Shown: piece by piece, positions 8,893 through 17,805 of the stretch
Layout: every line of letters begins with the position of its first letter
Position numbering within the stretch: the first letter of the stretch is position 1
NCBI GenBank assembly: GCA_016288215.1
Contig: JAEEYQ010000031.1
Location: 62,001-126,000 of the forward strand
Reading direction: 5' to 3'
DNA from: Lentisphaeria bacterium
Lineage (GTDB): Bacteria > Verrucomicrobiota > Lentisphaeria > Oligosphaerales > Oligosphaeraceae
DNA: 64,000 bases
Notes under the pieces: model-generated
What the model was told of the DNA's origin: nothing
What the model saw: only the letters and a program-made list of their open reading frames with translations
Database searches by the model: none
Program-made: the position numbers and the translations under genes

Positions 8893-9354
8893 CTACGGCC
8901 AAATGACGGACATGGTTTCCTCGCCCTCCGGCAGTGCCTCTTCAAGACGATGCACAAGTCCGGACCAGTCGTTGTCGGAATCCACCAGGTTACCCTCTCC
9001 GTCGCGAATCGCATATCCGACTCCGGTTCCGTCCGCCCATACGCTCAAGCGCAGGCCTTCAAGACGCTCCTCTTTCATGCCTTCGACCGTCAGCAGCAAT
9101 ATGGCCATGCGAATGGCAGCGCCGATTTCGGCATCGTCCTCATTCTGGGCCTCTTCGTCCTTCAGGATGAGCGCATACGGCAGGCGGAAGTCGATTTCCA
9201 GCGCCGTCTCGTTCCACTTGAACTCGAACACGCGACTCATCAAGCCATGTCCGCCAACGAAGCTTGAAAGTTCCTCGCCGTTCTCCAGCTCCTCAAGAGT
9301 GGCCTTCAGCTCCGCAATCATCTCGTTTCTCTTTTCATCAATATTGTCTTCCAT
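8893..9354 (-). CDS. small acidic protein, candidate secretion chaperone for the downstream effector
   Basis: This 153-aa, strongly acidic protein is encoded 110 bases upstream of the kinase-like effector on the same strand. Size, charge and gene order fit class I type III secretion chaperones (CesT/SycE-like), but no diagnostic motif was recognised, so this is inference. It has an N-terminal helix rich in Glu and Lys, a central strand-rich part (VFEFKWNETALEIDFRLPYAL) quoted here only as a 21-residue region around residues 45-65, and a hydrophobic helix IRMAILLLTVEGM. Two in-frame ATGs exist. The one at 9354 is preferred because GGAGG sits 5 bases before it; the one at 9366 lies within that SD region. 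Confidence 0.6.
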   Translation of the reverse strand: MEDNIDEKRNEMIAELKATLEELENGEELSSFVGGHGLMSRVFEFKWNETALEIDFRLPYALILKDEEAQNEDDAEIGAAIRMAILLLTVEGMKEERLEGLRLSVWADGTGVGYAIRDGEGNLVDSDNDWSGLVHRLEEALPEGEETMSVIWP

Positions 9355-9692
9355 GGTCACCTCCATAAGTTCTCTCTAAATGATGCACGTTCAAAACCAC
9401 TCCACGATGAAAGGAATCACTTGCCTCCGTCGTTTTCGAAAAAAATGTAAACCTGTACAATATCATTTCTTTTCTCCATTTTTCCATCTCCTGTTACACA
9501 ATATATAGAAAAATGACACAAAACATGACGCTGCCCAATCCATCGCGAAGGGACTGCAATGCCTCCGCCTTCCAAAGCCGGAAGCCTCTGTTCCTCATTT
9601 GCATATCCCCAAGCAGACATTATAGTGAACGGCTGATTCCTGTGCCCATGGAATGCAGGAATGCGTGAATGACTCCTCAAAAGGAAACCAGC
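9355..9692. other. gene-free stretch between divergent genes
   Basis: This region separates the minus-strand chaperone-like gene from the plus-strand MFS gene and must hold both promoters. It is locally AT-rich around 9430-9510. No convincing -35/-10 pair, hairpin or repeat was found. An 87-codon frame on the minus strand (9417-9680) has no recognisable protein features and is not called. Confidence 0.4.
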
Positions 9693-10856
9693 ATGAAACT
9701 CAAGTCATTTTGGCATGGAATTCTCCCCGCCATGCTGTTGTCACTGGCGGTTGGTCAGATTTATGCGTTCACCAATTTTGCCACTGAGATTTCGGCGACG
9801 ATAGACTGTTCTCTGGCGCGTGTCCAGTTTGCCTTCTCGTTGGGCATCTTCTTTTTGGGGATGGGCGCGGCCTTCTTCGGCAAGGTCGTCGAGAAGAACG
9901 TGAAAGGAGCCACTCTTTTGGGCACGGCGCTCTTCATCGTCGGGCTGCTGGTCGCTCAGCTTGCGGTGCATCAACGCTCCCTTGGCCTGCTTTACGCGGG
10001 GTATGGTGTCCTGCTTGGACTGGGCACGGGCATCATCTACATTTCCCCCGTGAAGACGATGATGATGTGGTTTCAGCACCGTAAAGCGGTGGCCTCCTCC
10101 ATTCCGATCATCTTCTTTGGCCTGGGCTCGACCTTGTCCACCTTCCTGTTTCCGCTTTTCATGAAACAGGGAATCGAACGGATCTTCCTCTGCTATGCGG
10201 TTTTCTATCTGCTCATGATGGGCGTCGGCGCCGTCCTGCTGGCCAAACCCGTCGGTTTCAGTCAGGAGGTCGCCAAAGGCTCGGCCGACTTCTCGTATGC
10301 GAATCTGCTGAAGAATCGCTTTTTCGTCCAGTCATGGCTCTTCATGCTCCTGAACATCTCCGCCGGTCTGTGTCTGATTCCCCTTTCCAAGCAGATGATG
10401 AATTCGGAGATGATTGGCTATGGCGAAGGGCTGGTCATCGCCATTGTGGCCTTGTCCGGCGTGTTCAATGGCTGCGGGCGCTTCGTGTTCGCCTTCCTAT
10501 CCGATTGTCTCAAACGGCGCACGGACATCATCTATTTCATCTTGGGGATATCATTGGCGTCAATAGTGGTGACCTCCCTTTGGCCCCTTGCCATTGGCGG
10601 GGCCCTGCTCCTCATCAACTCGTGCTACGGAGCAGGCTTCTCGGTCATGCCAGGCATCCTCTCCGACAAATTTGGCATGTCCGACATATCCAAAATCCAT
10701 GGGGCGGTGCTTTCCGCATGGGGCGTCGCGGGCCTCATCGGCAACAATCTTTCCATGATGGTGCAGGAGCGCTATGGATACTCTGTCGTCCTGTGGATGA
10801 TCTGCGGTCTCTATCTGCTCAACATTGTGAATTGGCTCTCCCTCAAGAGGCAATGA
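9693..10856 (+). CDS. MFS transporter, oxalate/formate antiporter (OFA)-like
   Basis: A 387-aa inner-membrane carrier of the major facilitator superfamily with about twelve hydrophobic segments. The first half has LAVGQIYAFTNFATEI, then GYGVLLGLGTGIIYISPVKT and WFQHRKAVASSI, the signature pattern of OFA family carriers. The second half repeats the fold, with GCGRFVFAFLSDCLKRR in the central loop region. The substrate cannot be read from sequence and is probably a small mono- or dicarboxylate. The ATG at 9693 is chosen because AAGGAAA precedes it by about 8 bases; an upstream in-frame ATG at 9669 lacks such a site. It converges with the minus-strand gene at 10878. Confidence 0.88.
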   Translation: MKLKSFWHGILPAMLLSLAVGQIYAFTNFATEISATIDCSLARVQFAFSLGIFFLGMGAAFFGKVVEKNVKGATLLGTALFIVGLLVAQLAVHQRSLGLLYAGYGVLLGLGTGIIYISPVKTMMMWFQHRKAVASSIPIIFFGLGSTLSTFLFPLFMKQGIERIFLCYAVFYLLMMGVGAVLLAKPVGFSQEVAKGSADFSYANLLKNRFFVQSWLFMLLNISAGLCLIPLSKQMMNSEMIGYGEGLVIAIVALSGVFNGCGRFVFAFLSDCLKRRTDIIYFILGISLASIVVTSLWPLAIGGALLLINSCYGAGFSVMPGILSDKFGMSDISKIHGAVLSAWGVAGLIGNNLSMMVQERYGYSVVLWMICGLYLLNIVNWLSLKRQ

Positions 10857-10877
10857 AGGGCCAGTTCCGCCTTAAAC

Positions 10878-11396
10878 CTATTCCCTCCGTTCCTCCTGTC
10901 CTTTCATGGAGCGAAGCCATCGCCGCAGAAGACGATAGCGGAAGGAGACGTTGCGGCGAACCTGCTGGGGGCCGTTGAGCAGAATGGTCGCCCCCATGAG
11001 CAGGACGCCTGCCGCCACTCCCATAAGTCCCTTGGCCCATGAGACTTCCGCAGAAAGGGCAAAAAAGATGCTGACCAACATGGCATGCAGGAGAAACACG
11101 GCGGGAAGGATTTTTGGAGAGGCGTTCTGCAGCAGCCAGCTCTTGCACACGTAGTATTGAGGAATAAGGAAAATCAAACCCCACACGCAGATGGCGGAGA
11201 AGCCAATGATGGTCAGGCTGTTGGTGGTCAGATTGAGGGGAAGCAGCAGAAGCCGAGGGCTGACAGGGGCGAAAAAGGGCGTGAAATAGACCTCTGCCCG
11301 ACCAAGGCAAATCGCTGTCAGCCAAATGGATAGAACAAAGACCAGCCAAAGGGCAATGCAACGGGACACAGAGATTTTGGAGGAAGGGGCACTCAT
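10878..11396 (-). CDS. hypothetical four-helix membrane protein
   Basis: This 172-aa protein has about four transmembrane segments: around residues 14-36, 46-82, 100-118 and 124-142. It ends in a basic cytoplasmic tail rich in Arg. No family is recognised. The ATG at 11396 is the natural start because the longer frame upstream of it is Pro/His/Ser-rich and lacks a plausible N-terminus. A Shine-Dalgarno site is not obvious. It lies between an MFS gene, with which it converges, and a secreted hydrolase-like gene on the same strand. Confidence 0.55.
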   Translation of the reverse strand: MSAPSSKISVSRCIALWLVFVLSIWLTAICLGRAEVYFTPFFAPVSPRLLLLPLNLTTNSLTIIGFSAICVWGLIFLIPQYYVCKSWLLQNASPKILPAVFLLHAMLVSIFFALSAEVSWAKGLMGVAAGVLLMGATILLNGPQQVRRNVSFRYRLLRRWLRSMKGQEERRE

Positions 11397-11523
11397 GTTG
11401 AAGGAGTTAATGGAGTTGATGGAATGGAGTCCATCGACGGTTGAGGTTACAGGATGATGTTGACGCGGGGGCGGAAGTCCGCCGGCCGTTTGCGGACTCC
11501 GCCTCCGATGCATTCTGTCATGG

Positions 11524-12933
11524 CTAGGGTTTGGCCATGAGCAGGACGCCGCCACAGGATTTCATGGTGACGCAGTAGGTGCCGTCTTCCCGTCGGGTCA
11601 GTTCGCCGCCTTTGGCGCTGACGGTGAAGCCATCGCAGCGGAAGGTGACAGGGAAGGTTTTGGGATTGTGGTCCATGGGGTCATCCGCCGCGCAGAGGAA
11701 CAGAGCGGCGGAGCCATCCCGTTGGCGTGGAGCCATTTGGCCCACGATGAGACAACCGCCCTCTTCCGCCTTCAGTTCATTGAAGACGCCTGTGGACAGG
11801 GTGGAAAGCAAAGGCGTGGCCAGCTGCTCCGCCACAGCGGAGTTGCCGATGGCCGTGGAGAGGGTGGTCAGCAGCGGATTGGCGGCGAGCCGCGCCACAT
11901 CGGGGTGGCCGACGGGGAAGCCGATGAAGTAGGTGGCCGTGTTGCGGTAGCGCATATAGTCCTCCGCCAGAGCGCGGATTTCGCCGTTCACCTTCTGAAG
12001 TTTGGCATATTGCTGCGTCTTCTCCCCTTTGTCGTCCAACACCTGGTTGTGCCACCAGCATTGGGTGTAGCAGGCCCATATGATGTTCTCCGCCCCAAAG
12101 GCCAGCGCCGAATTCGCCTGGATGCGCAGCTGGTTCTCCGTGATCCACAGCTCGGGCTTGCTGGAGTTCACCTGCAGGACAATCCACAGGCTGCGGCCCG
12201 TCCGTCGGCAGGCGTCTGCCACGATGCGCAGGTTCTCATAATGGCCAGGGACTCCCGCCGCATATTGATAGTAGTCATAGCAGATGTAGTCCGATGGAAA
12301 GCATTCGCAGTATTTGTCGATGTATTCGCCGTAGGTGGTGGTGCCCAGCTGGTTGACCTTCTGGCTGTCGCTGTTTTCCGCCACGGAGGCGTAGTTGGGA
12401 TACAGGTTCAGATAGGGGAAGACCGCCGCGGGGAAGGCCTGCTCTACGGTCTTGTAGACCTTGCCGTAGTGGGGGAAGTCCAACGAGGAGGGTTCGTCGC
12501 CGATGTCTATGCCCCAAATGGCCGGATGGTCCGCGAAATTCTTGCCGGCCTCCCGATAGATGTCAAGGGGGCATGCGTCCTTCATCTTGCCCGCATTGTC
12601 GCCGTCGCCGCCCCACCAGCCAGGCACAATGCCATTGACCACCGCGCCGACGCCGCATTTTTGGAAGAGGTCCATCAGCGGACGGTCGTTGGGAACGCCG
12701 ATGATGAAGTCGATGCCGCATTCTTTGACTTCGCGAACATGTCGTTCCGTCCGCGCATAGTCCTGCAGCGTATAGGCGCCAATGTTCAGCCGGTTTCGGT
12801 CCATTCTCCCTTTCATGTCCCCTGCCCTTTCTTCTGCCTGCTGTCCCATGCAAAGGCTCCCAGCGCATGCCATGCCCAAGAGGGCCATTCTGGCGGCATG
12901 CCCATAACCTCTTCTACTTAAACAATTTACCAT
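11524..12933 (-). CDS. secreted glycoside hydrolase-like TIM-barrel protein
   Basis: A 469-aa protein with an N-terminal export signal (basic residues, then MALLGMACAGSLCMG). The region after residue 45 reads like a (beta/alpha)8 glycoside hydrolase: NIGAYTLQDYARTERHV, ECGIDFIIGVP, then IWGIDIGDEPS, in which the glutamate after GD sits at a typical strand-4 acid/base position, and further on WIVLQVNSS and NIIWACYTQCWWH. The C-terminal about 100 residues look like a beta-sandwich. The CAZy family is not recognised. The neighbour upstream encodes a beta-helix protein, which suggests joint action on an extracellular polysaccharide. Confidence 0.65.
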   Translation of the reverse strand: MVNCLSRRGYGHAARMALLGMACAGSLCMGQQAEERAGDMKGRMDRNRLNIGAYTLQDYARTERHVREVKECGIDFIIGVPNDRPLMDLFQKCGVGAVVNGIVPGWWGGDGDNAGKMKDACPLDIYREAGKNFADHPAIWGIDIGDEPSSLDFPHYGKVYKTVEQAFPAAVFPYLNLYPNYASVAENSDSQKVNQLGTTTYGEYIDKYCECFPSDYICYDYYQYAAGVPGHYENLRIVADACRRTGRSLWIVLQVNSSKPELWITENQLRIQANSALAFGAENIIWACYTQCWWHNQVLDDKGEKTQQYAKLQKVNGEIRALAEDYMRYRNTATYFIGFPVGHPDVARLAANPLLTTLSTAIGNSAVAEQLATPLLSTLSTGVFNELKAEEGGCLIVGQMAPRQRDGSAALFLCAADDPMDHNPKTFPVTFRCDGFTVSAKGGELTRREDGTYCVTMKSCGGVLLMAKP

Positions 12934-12975
12934 GTCATCCTCAGTTACATTTTATGCATTCAAAATCATGCGTTT

Positions 12976-14865
12976 TTATTCAAGAACATTCAATAGGCTG
13001 CTGTAGAGAATCGGCGGAATCGGCGCCGCCAGCTGGATGCTGTAGTCCTCCACCATCTTCACCACTCGAACTCGCCACCATTCCGGCGCGGCGGTGGCCT
13101 CCCTCGGAATGGTCAGCAGCTGCGCGGCGGCCGTATATTCGGAGGTGGCGCGGACTTGTCCCTGTCCATCCACGATCTCTATCTGAACCGCTTCATTGTC
13201 GTCGCCCTGCACTTTTACGACGACTTCCTCAAGTTCCTTTGGCACAACAAAATACAGCTCTCCCGTGCTTCGGAAGGCCTTGAACGCAGGATAGGCCCCG
13301 AAGCCAAAGCCTGGATGGTGGCTTTCAATTAGAATGGACTTCCGGTGGGTGTTGAACTCCAGCCGAAGCACCGTGGTGGTCGGGGGGACGTAGCGCCACG
13401 TGAACGTGGGCTCCGTGAAGCGGAATTCGGCAATCTGGGTTTCGTTTTGTGTGTCGATGACCTTGCAGTCCACAGGGTTATCCGTATCGGCCAGAAAGAG
13501 CACCCGAAAATCCATGACCAGTTCGGTGTCCGCCTTAACATATTGATAATAGGGAATGAAGCTGGAGCGGAGGGCGAAGGAGCTCTTGCCGTCGGCCTGG
13601 TCCGTGGCGGGCTTGAGCCCCTGGGTCTTCAGCGGCATGACCGCAAAATTGGCCATGGTCTCGTTGCGGGGATAGAGGACGTTGAGTTCCTCCGTGGGGA
13701 CAATTGTCTGCTCATGGCTGACGGCGTCCTCCACCGTGATTTGCCCCGGCGGCAGCACAAGTCCCGACCCCCGCGGATTGTTCAGAGTCAACAGCGTCTG
13801 CTTGGCCGACTTGACCACGCGAAGGTCATCGAAGATCACATTGCCAAAATCCTGCGGGAACGTGGTGGAGAAATCCATGACGGTTCCCGTGTCTCCCATG
13901 GCCTTCACCACGCCGTTCTGAAAGAGGACGACAGGACCTTCAGGGCGGGTGTTTCTAATGAGGATGGAAGCTGCATTATCCTCCACCGTAACGTTTTGGA
14001 ACTTGACCAGGCCTTTAGAGGGGGACTCTTCGTTGAAGTCCAAGCTGCAGACGATGCCGTGTCGGTTGTCCGAAATCACACAGTCCTTGAAGGTGATGTC
14101 GATGGGAATCCGCTGCCCCGGGCAATGGATCAGAATGCCTGCGAAGGCGTTTTTGACGAAGCGGCACCTCTCCACGACGCAGTTGAGCAGCGCCTCCTTC
14201 TCCGCATGGTTGGGCTCGAAGTCGATGCCGCACTGCGGCGCCGTGCCTTGAGTGTTCTGCAGGACGCAGTTACGAATAAGCAGGTTCTCCGCCCCGATGA
14301 CGCTGATGCCCTGGCGGTGATGGTCGTCCAGCAGACAATCCTCAATTAGGGTGTCCTTGCAGTATTGGCGCCTCGATTCGTTCGAGGTGGACACGTAGAT
14401 GCCGTCTCCGCCGGAGGAGCGGATGGTCAGGTTCGAGATGCGGACGTTGCGTGTGGACAGCAACGCAATGGCGTGGCGCCATTCCGCCGGCCTGTAGGCG
14501 CTCTTGTCCCAATAGTCCCGCTTGTTCATCTGAAGGACGGCGGTGCCTTCGCCTCGCATGATCACATTCTCCACGTCAACTCCTTTGAAGAGCGAGTCGT
14601 TAGTCCCTTTGAAGCCGCCCTTCATGGCCTGCACCACCACTCCATCTTTGAACACAAGTTCCTGATTTGAGCGGAGATACAGCGGATTCACCCAATAGGT
14701 GTAGCCTGGATTGTCCACGATGACCACATCGGCGTTGGAGTCCAAAGCCGCCTGAAAGGCCGCCGTCGCGTCCGTCTCCGTGGGCCCGAAATCCGTGACG
14801 TGGACCGTGCGGGCAAAGCCCAACGCGCCGCCCATCGCCAGCAATATAATCGCAATTATCTTCAT
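12976..14865 (-). CDS. secreted parallel beta-helix protein (pectate lyase-like fold)
   Basis: This 629-aa protein has a signal peptide (MKIIAIILLAMGGALGFA) and then VTDFGPTETDATAAFQAALD, the standard opening of pectate lyase-superfamily proteins. Repeated right-handed helix turns follow (NVRISNLTIRSSGGDGIYV, DTLIEDCLLDDHHRQGISV, NLLIRNCVLQNTQG) to about residue 330, and a C-terminal beta-rich domain of about 250 residues is appended. Such proteins are polysaccharide lyases, polygalacturonase-like hydrolases or epimerases; the substrate is not determinable. The ATG at 14865 gives a clean signal peptide. It is co-oriented with the hydrolase-like gene downstream (43 bases apart). Confidence 0.75.
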   Translation of the reverse strand: MKIIAIILLAMGGALGFARTVHVTDFGPTETDATAAFQAALDSNADVVIVDNPGYTYWVNPLYLRSNQELVFKDGVVVQAMKGGFKGTNDSLFKGVDVENVIMRGEGTAVLQMNKRDYWDKSAYRPAEWRHAIALLSTRNVRISNLTIRSSGGDGIYVSTSNESRRQYCKDTLIEDCLLDDHHRQGISVIGAENLLIRNCVLQNTQGTAPQCGIDFEPNHAEKEALLNCVVERCRFVKNAFAGILIHCPGQRIPIDITFKDCVISDNRHGIVCSLDFNEESPSKGLVKFQNVTVEDNAASILIRNTRPEGPVVLFQNGVVKAMGDTGTVMDFSTTFPQDFGNVIFDDLRVVKSAKQTLLTLNNPRGSGLVLPPGQITVEDAVSHEQTIVPTEELNVLYPRNETMANFAVMPLKTQGLKPATDQADGKSSFALRSSFIPYYQYVKADTELVMDFRVLFLADTDNPVDCKVIDTQNETQIAEFRFTEPTFTWRYVPPTTTVLRLEFNTHRKSILIESHHPGFGFGAYPAFKAFRSTGELYFVVPKELEEVVVKVQGDDNEAVQIEIVDGQGQVRATSEYTAAAQLLTIPREATAAPEWWRVRVVKMVEDYSIQLAAPIPPILYSSLLNVLE

Positions 14866-14980
14866 ACGAACATCTTACACATATATCAATTGATTTCAAA
14901 CACCTTGGGAAAATGGCTTGACGCTTACTGTAGTCTCCCTTTCCGCCATTTGCAAATGCAGGCGGCATTTCCTGTTCTTG

Positions 14981-15778
14981 TCAAGCCTTGGACTCCTGCA
15001 TCCGCCACAAATGGTTCACGGGGCCGTGGCCATGGCCAAAGCCGGGGGCGGCCCCGATGGCGCCGCTGATGTAGCGCTTCGCCTCCCCCACCGCGTCGGC
15101 CATCGTCATGCCGCCGGCCAGATTGCAGGCGATGGCGGCGGACAGGGTGCATCCCGTTCCATGGGTGTCCTTCGATTCAATTTTCGGAGCACGGAAGATC
15201 TGTTCCTTTCCATCCTGCTGCACCAGAACATCTAACGCCTCATCGGCCAGATGCCCCCCCTTGAGCAGGACGGCGCATTTCCCCCGCCGGGTGATTTCAC
15301 GGGCGGCCTCCCGCATGGCCATTTCATCTTTGATGACCCCTCCAATCAGGCTCTCCGCCTCCGGAATGTTCGGCGTGATCAGCTCCGCCAAGGGGAACAG
15401 CGTGTCGAAAAGCACCTGCTTCACATCCCCTTCCAGCAAGGAACAACCGCTGGTGGAGACCATGACGGGATCCACGACCAGATGGGCGGGACGCCATCGC
15501 TGCAGCGCCACCACCACAGCGACCGCAATGTCCTCATTGCCCAGCATGCCGGTTTTTACAGCGTCCGGCCGAATGTCCTCGAAAACCGCATCTATCTGTT
15601 CTGCAACGATTTCCGGATCCATGGCCTGCACGCCATTGACTCCAAGGGTGTTCTGGACCGTGACGGCGGTGATGGCCGTCATGGCGTACATGCCGTGGGC
15701 GGTGATGGTCTTGATGTCCGCCTGGATGCCGGCGCCGCCGGAACTGTCCGACCCTGCAATGCTCAATACTTTTTTCAT
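14981..15778 (-). CDS. thiD: hydroxymethylpyrimidine/phosphomethylpyrimidine kinase
   Basis: Cytosolic kinase of thiamine biosynthesis that phosphorylates HMP and HMP-P with ATP. The start KKVLSIAGSDSSGGAGIQAD and HGMYAMTAITAVTVQNT are diagnostic. Also seen are DPVMVSTSG, LITPNIPEAESL, AVLLKGGH and the anion-hole motif DTHGTGCTLSAAIA near the C-terminus. Length of 265 aa is normal. The ATG at 15778 overlaps the stop of the HAD gene by 4 bases (ATGA), so the two are coupled. A 20-residue upstream extension in the open frame is not part of the protein. Confidence 0.95.
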   Translation of the reverse strand: MKKVLSIAGSDSSGGAGIQADIKTITAHGMYAMTAITAVTVQNTLGVNGVQAMDPEIVAEQIDAVFEDIRPDAVKTGMLGNEDIAVAVVVALQRWRPAHLVVDPVMVSTSGCSLLEGDVKQVLFDTLFPLAELITPNIPEAESLIGGVIKDEMAMREAAREITRRGKCAVLLKGGHLADEALDVLVQQDGKEQIFRAPKIESKDTHGTGCTLSAAIACNLAGGMTMADAVGEAKRYISGAIGAAPGFGHGHGPVNHLWRMQESKA

Positions 15779-16371
15779 GGCCACTCCCAATTCATTCGTG
15801 TTTTGAAGCCCGCCTGCGCCGCCACCTCGCAGGCCCATGCGGAATCATCGTAGACAATGGTGTCGGCGACGGCACAGCCCAGCTGTTCCGCCGTTTCCAC
15901 AAAGGTCTGGGGATCATGCTTTTCCGCACCGCCGACAATGAGTTCAAACGCCGTCTCCAGCCCCAAACGCCGCATGGCGGCGACGGCTAGATGCCGCGGC
16001 GTCGCCGTCAATAGGGCCAGATGGACTCCATGGCCCGCCAACGTCTTCACAAATTCCTCTGCTCCAGGAAGAAGCGGCAGTTCGTGCGCATATTTTTGCG
16101 TCAGCCGCCGATGGATGTTCTCGCTAAGTGCCTCCATGGAGCATGTTGCGCCACGACGGATGAACACGGCAGCCGCCGACTCGATGGTGCCGCTGGCCGA
16201 AAGCTCGTCCATGGCGGCCTGCGAGTAGATGCCGTACTCCTCCAGCAGCTCACGGTCCAGCTGCTGCCACAAGGGCATGGAGTCCAACAGGAAGCCGTCC
16301 ATGTCCAGCAGCGCCCCTTGAGGCGGCGCACAGGCGGCATCTTTCTCTAAATTTGTAATATTTGAATTCAT
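15775..16371 (-). CDS. HAD-superfamily hydrolase, possible phosphatase of thiamine precursor salvage
   Basis: A 198-aa HAD subfamily IA phosphatase. Motif I is LLDMDGFLLDS (about residues 21-31), with a helical cap to about 95. Motif II is LALLTATPRH, motif III the lysine in GGAEKHDP, and motif IV VYDDSAWAC. It lies between a MATE transporter and thiD on the same strand and overlaps thiD by 4 bases. This suggests, but does not prove, that it acts on an HMP or thiamine phosphate. No Shine-Dalgarno site is visible before the ATG at 16371. Confidence 0.8.
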   Translation of the reverse strand: MNSNITNLEKDAACAPPQGALLDMDGFLLDSMPLWQQLDRELLEEYGIYSQAAMDELSASGTIESAAAVFIRRGATCSMEALSENIHRRLTQKYAHELPLLPGAEEFVKTLAGHGVHLALLTATPRHLAVAAMRRLGLETAFELIVGGAEKHDPQTFVETAEQLGCAVADTIVYDDSAWACEVAAQAGFKTRMNWEWP

Positions 16372-16401
16372 TATTATTCTATATCATTCATTTAATGCAA
16401 T

Positions 16402-17769
16402 CTATGTTTCCTCCTGCGGGCGGGTCAGATTCTTCATCCAATTGAATGAATTGATCTTCACGACTGCCACGAAGCACTTGAGGACCTGGTCGCACATCAG
16501 GCAGGCGTAGATGACCCACGGTGGGGCATGAAAATGATATTGCGCCACAAGAACCGATGGCACAATGACAAAGAACACGAAGATGAAATCGTTTTTGAAG
16601 ACGAAGCTGGTGTCGCCGCCGGCCTTGACCAGTCCCATGAGGCAAGGGGCCTGATAGCAGCGGAAGGTGACGACCACGATCAGAACGGTCATGATGCTCC
16701 GCGCGATTGCCATCGTCTCCGGCTGGAGATTATAGCAACGCAGGAAGGCGCCGTTGAAGGCATAGGCCAGAAGCCCGCAGAGGATGCCCAGTCCCATGAA
16801 GATGACCTGCAACGTCTTGGCCTGGGTCTTCATCTTCTCGAATTCGCCGCGGCCGACGGTCTTTCCCGTCACCACGATGACGGCGGAGGCAAGGCCGAAC
16901 ACGCCGATGCAGAGCAGGATGTCGAACATGTCCGCGATGCCCATGGCGGCCATGGCCTCCACTTCCAGCCGTCCCGTGACGAAGGCCCGCAGATACAGGT
17001 TGAAGGCCCAGACGAGCTGTCCGCCCATCAGCGGCGCGCCATAATGACATATATCCTTGAATATCAATGCATTACGTCTTTTTATATCGTTCAGGGTAAA
17101 GCGGAGATTGGAATCCCATTTCAGAACGAAGCCCAACACGACGGCGAATTCGACGATGCGGGAGACGACCGTCGCCATCGCCGCGCCTCGCACGCCCATG
17201 GCGGGGAAGCCGCAGTTGCCGTAGATCAGCAGGTAATTGCCACTGACATTGACCACCAAAGCTACCAGCGAATTGATCATGCCAATGACCACCATCTCAA
17301 CGGAGCGCATGGCGCAAATCAGCATAAGTGTCACACTGAAAAAGAGATAGCTGACGCCGACAATGCGCAGGTACCCTGCCCCGCTGACCACCACCCCTTC
17401 GTCATGGGTCATCAGGCCCATGACCCATCGCGGGCAGCCGACGACGACGGCGGTCACGGGCAGCGTCAACAGCAAAGCAAGACGGAGGGCGATGGCCACC
17501 AGGTCCTTGATGTGGCCCACGTCCCGCCGTCCCCAATACTGCGCCGCGAGAATGGTGACGGTGGCGTCCAGCCCGAACAAGACCATTTGGAGCAGCACAA
17601 AGACTCGGTTGCCGAAGAACAGACCTGAAATGTCCGTCTCCCCCAGTCGGCCGACCATGAGATTGTCCGCCAAGGCCACGGCATGGGTGATGATGTTCTG
17701 AAGGATGATCGGCAGCGAGAGGGCGATCAAATTCAGGTAGAATCGTTTGTCACGGACCCAGAAAGCCAT
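16402..17769 (-). CDS. MATE-family multidrug/toxin efflux transporter
   Basis: A 455-aa inner-membrane MATE transporter with about twelve hydrophobic helices. Helix 1 contains LSLPIILQNIITHAVALADNLMVGRLGE, a typical MATE opening that spans about residues 18-45. GMINSLVALVVNVSGNYLLIYG and GVRGAAMATVVSRIVEF mark the mid region. It is the first gene of a MATE-HAD-thiD set, with 30 bases to the HAD gene. It may export a cation or move a thiamine-related compound, but no substrate evidence exists in the sequence. Confidence 0.9.
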   Translation of the reverse strand: MAFWVRDKRFYLNLIALSLPIILQNIITHAVALADNLMVGRLGETDISGLFFGNRVFVLLQMVLFGLDATVTILAAQYWGRRDVGHIKDLVAIALRLALLLTLPVTAVVVGCPRWVMGLMTHDEGVVVSGAGYLRIVGVSYLFFSVTLMLICAMRSVEMVVIGMINSLVALVVNVSGNYLLIYGNCGFPAMGVRGAAMATVVSRIVEFAVVLGFVLKWDSNLRFTLNDIKRRNALIFKDICHYGAPLMGGQLVWAFNLYLRAFVTGRLEVEAMAAMGIADMFDILLCIGVFGLASAVIVVTGKTVGRGEFEKMKTQAKTLQVIFMGLGILCGLLAYAFNGAFLRCYNLQPETMAIARSIMTVLIVVVTFRCYQAPCLMGLVKAGGDTSFVFKNDFIFVFFVIVPSVLVAQYHFHAPPWVIYACLMCDQVLKCFVAVVKINSFNWMKNLTRPQEET

Positions 17770-17805
17770 GTTACGCGTTATCGTAAGATGTTGCGTTTAT
17801 GGGAG

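Noticed and set aside
9417..9680. 87-codon minus-strand frame upstream of the chaperone-like gene
   Set aside because: No Shine-Dalgarno site, no domain, and it lies in the divergent promoter region.
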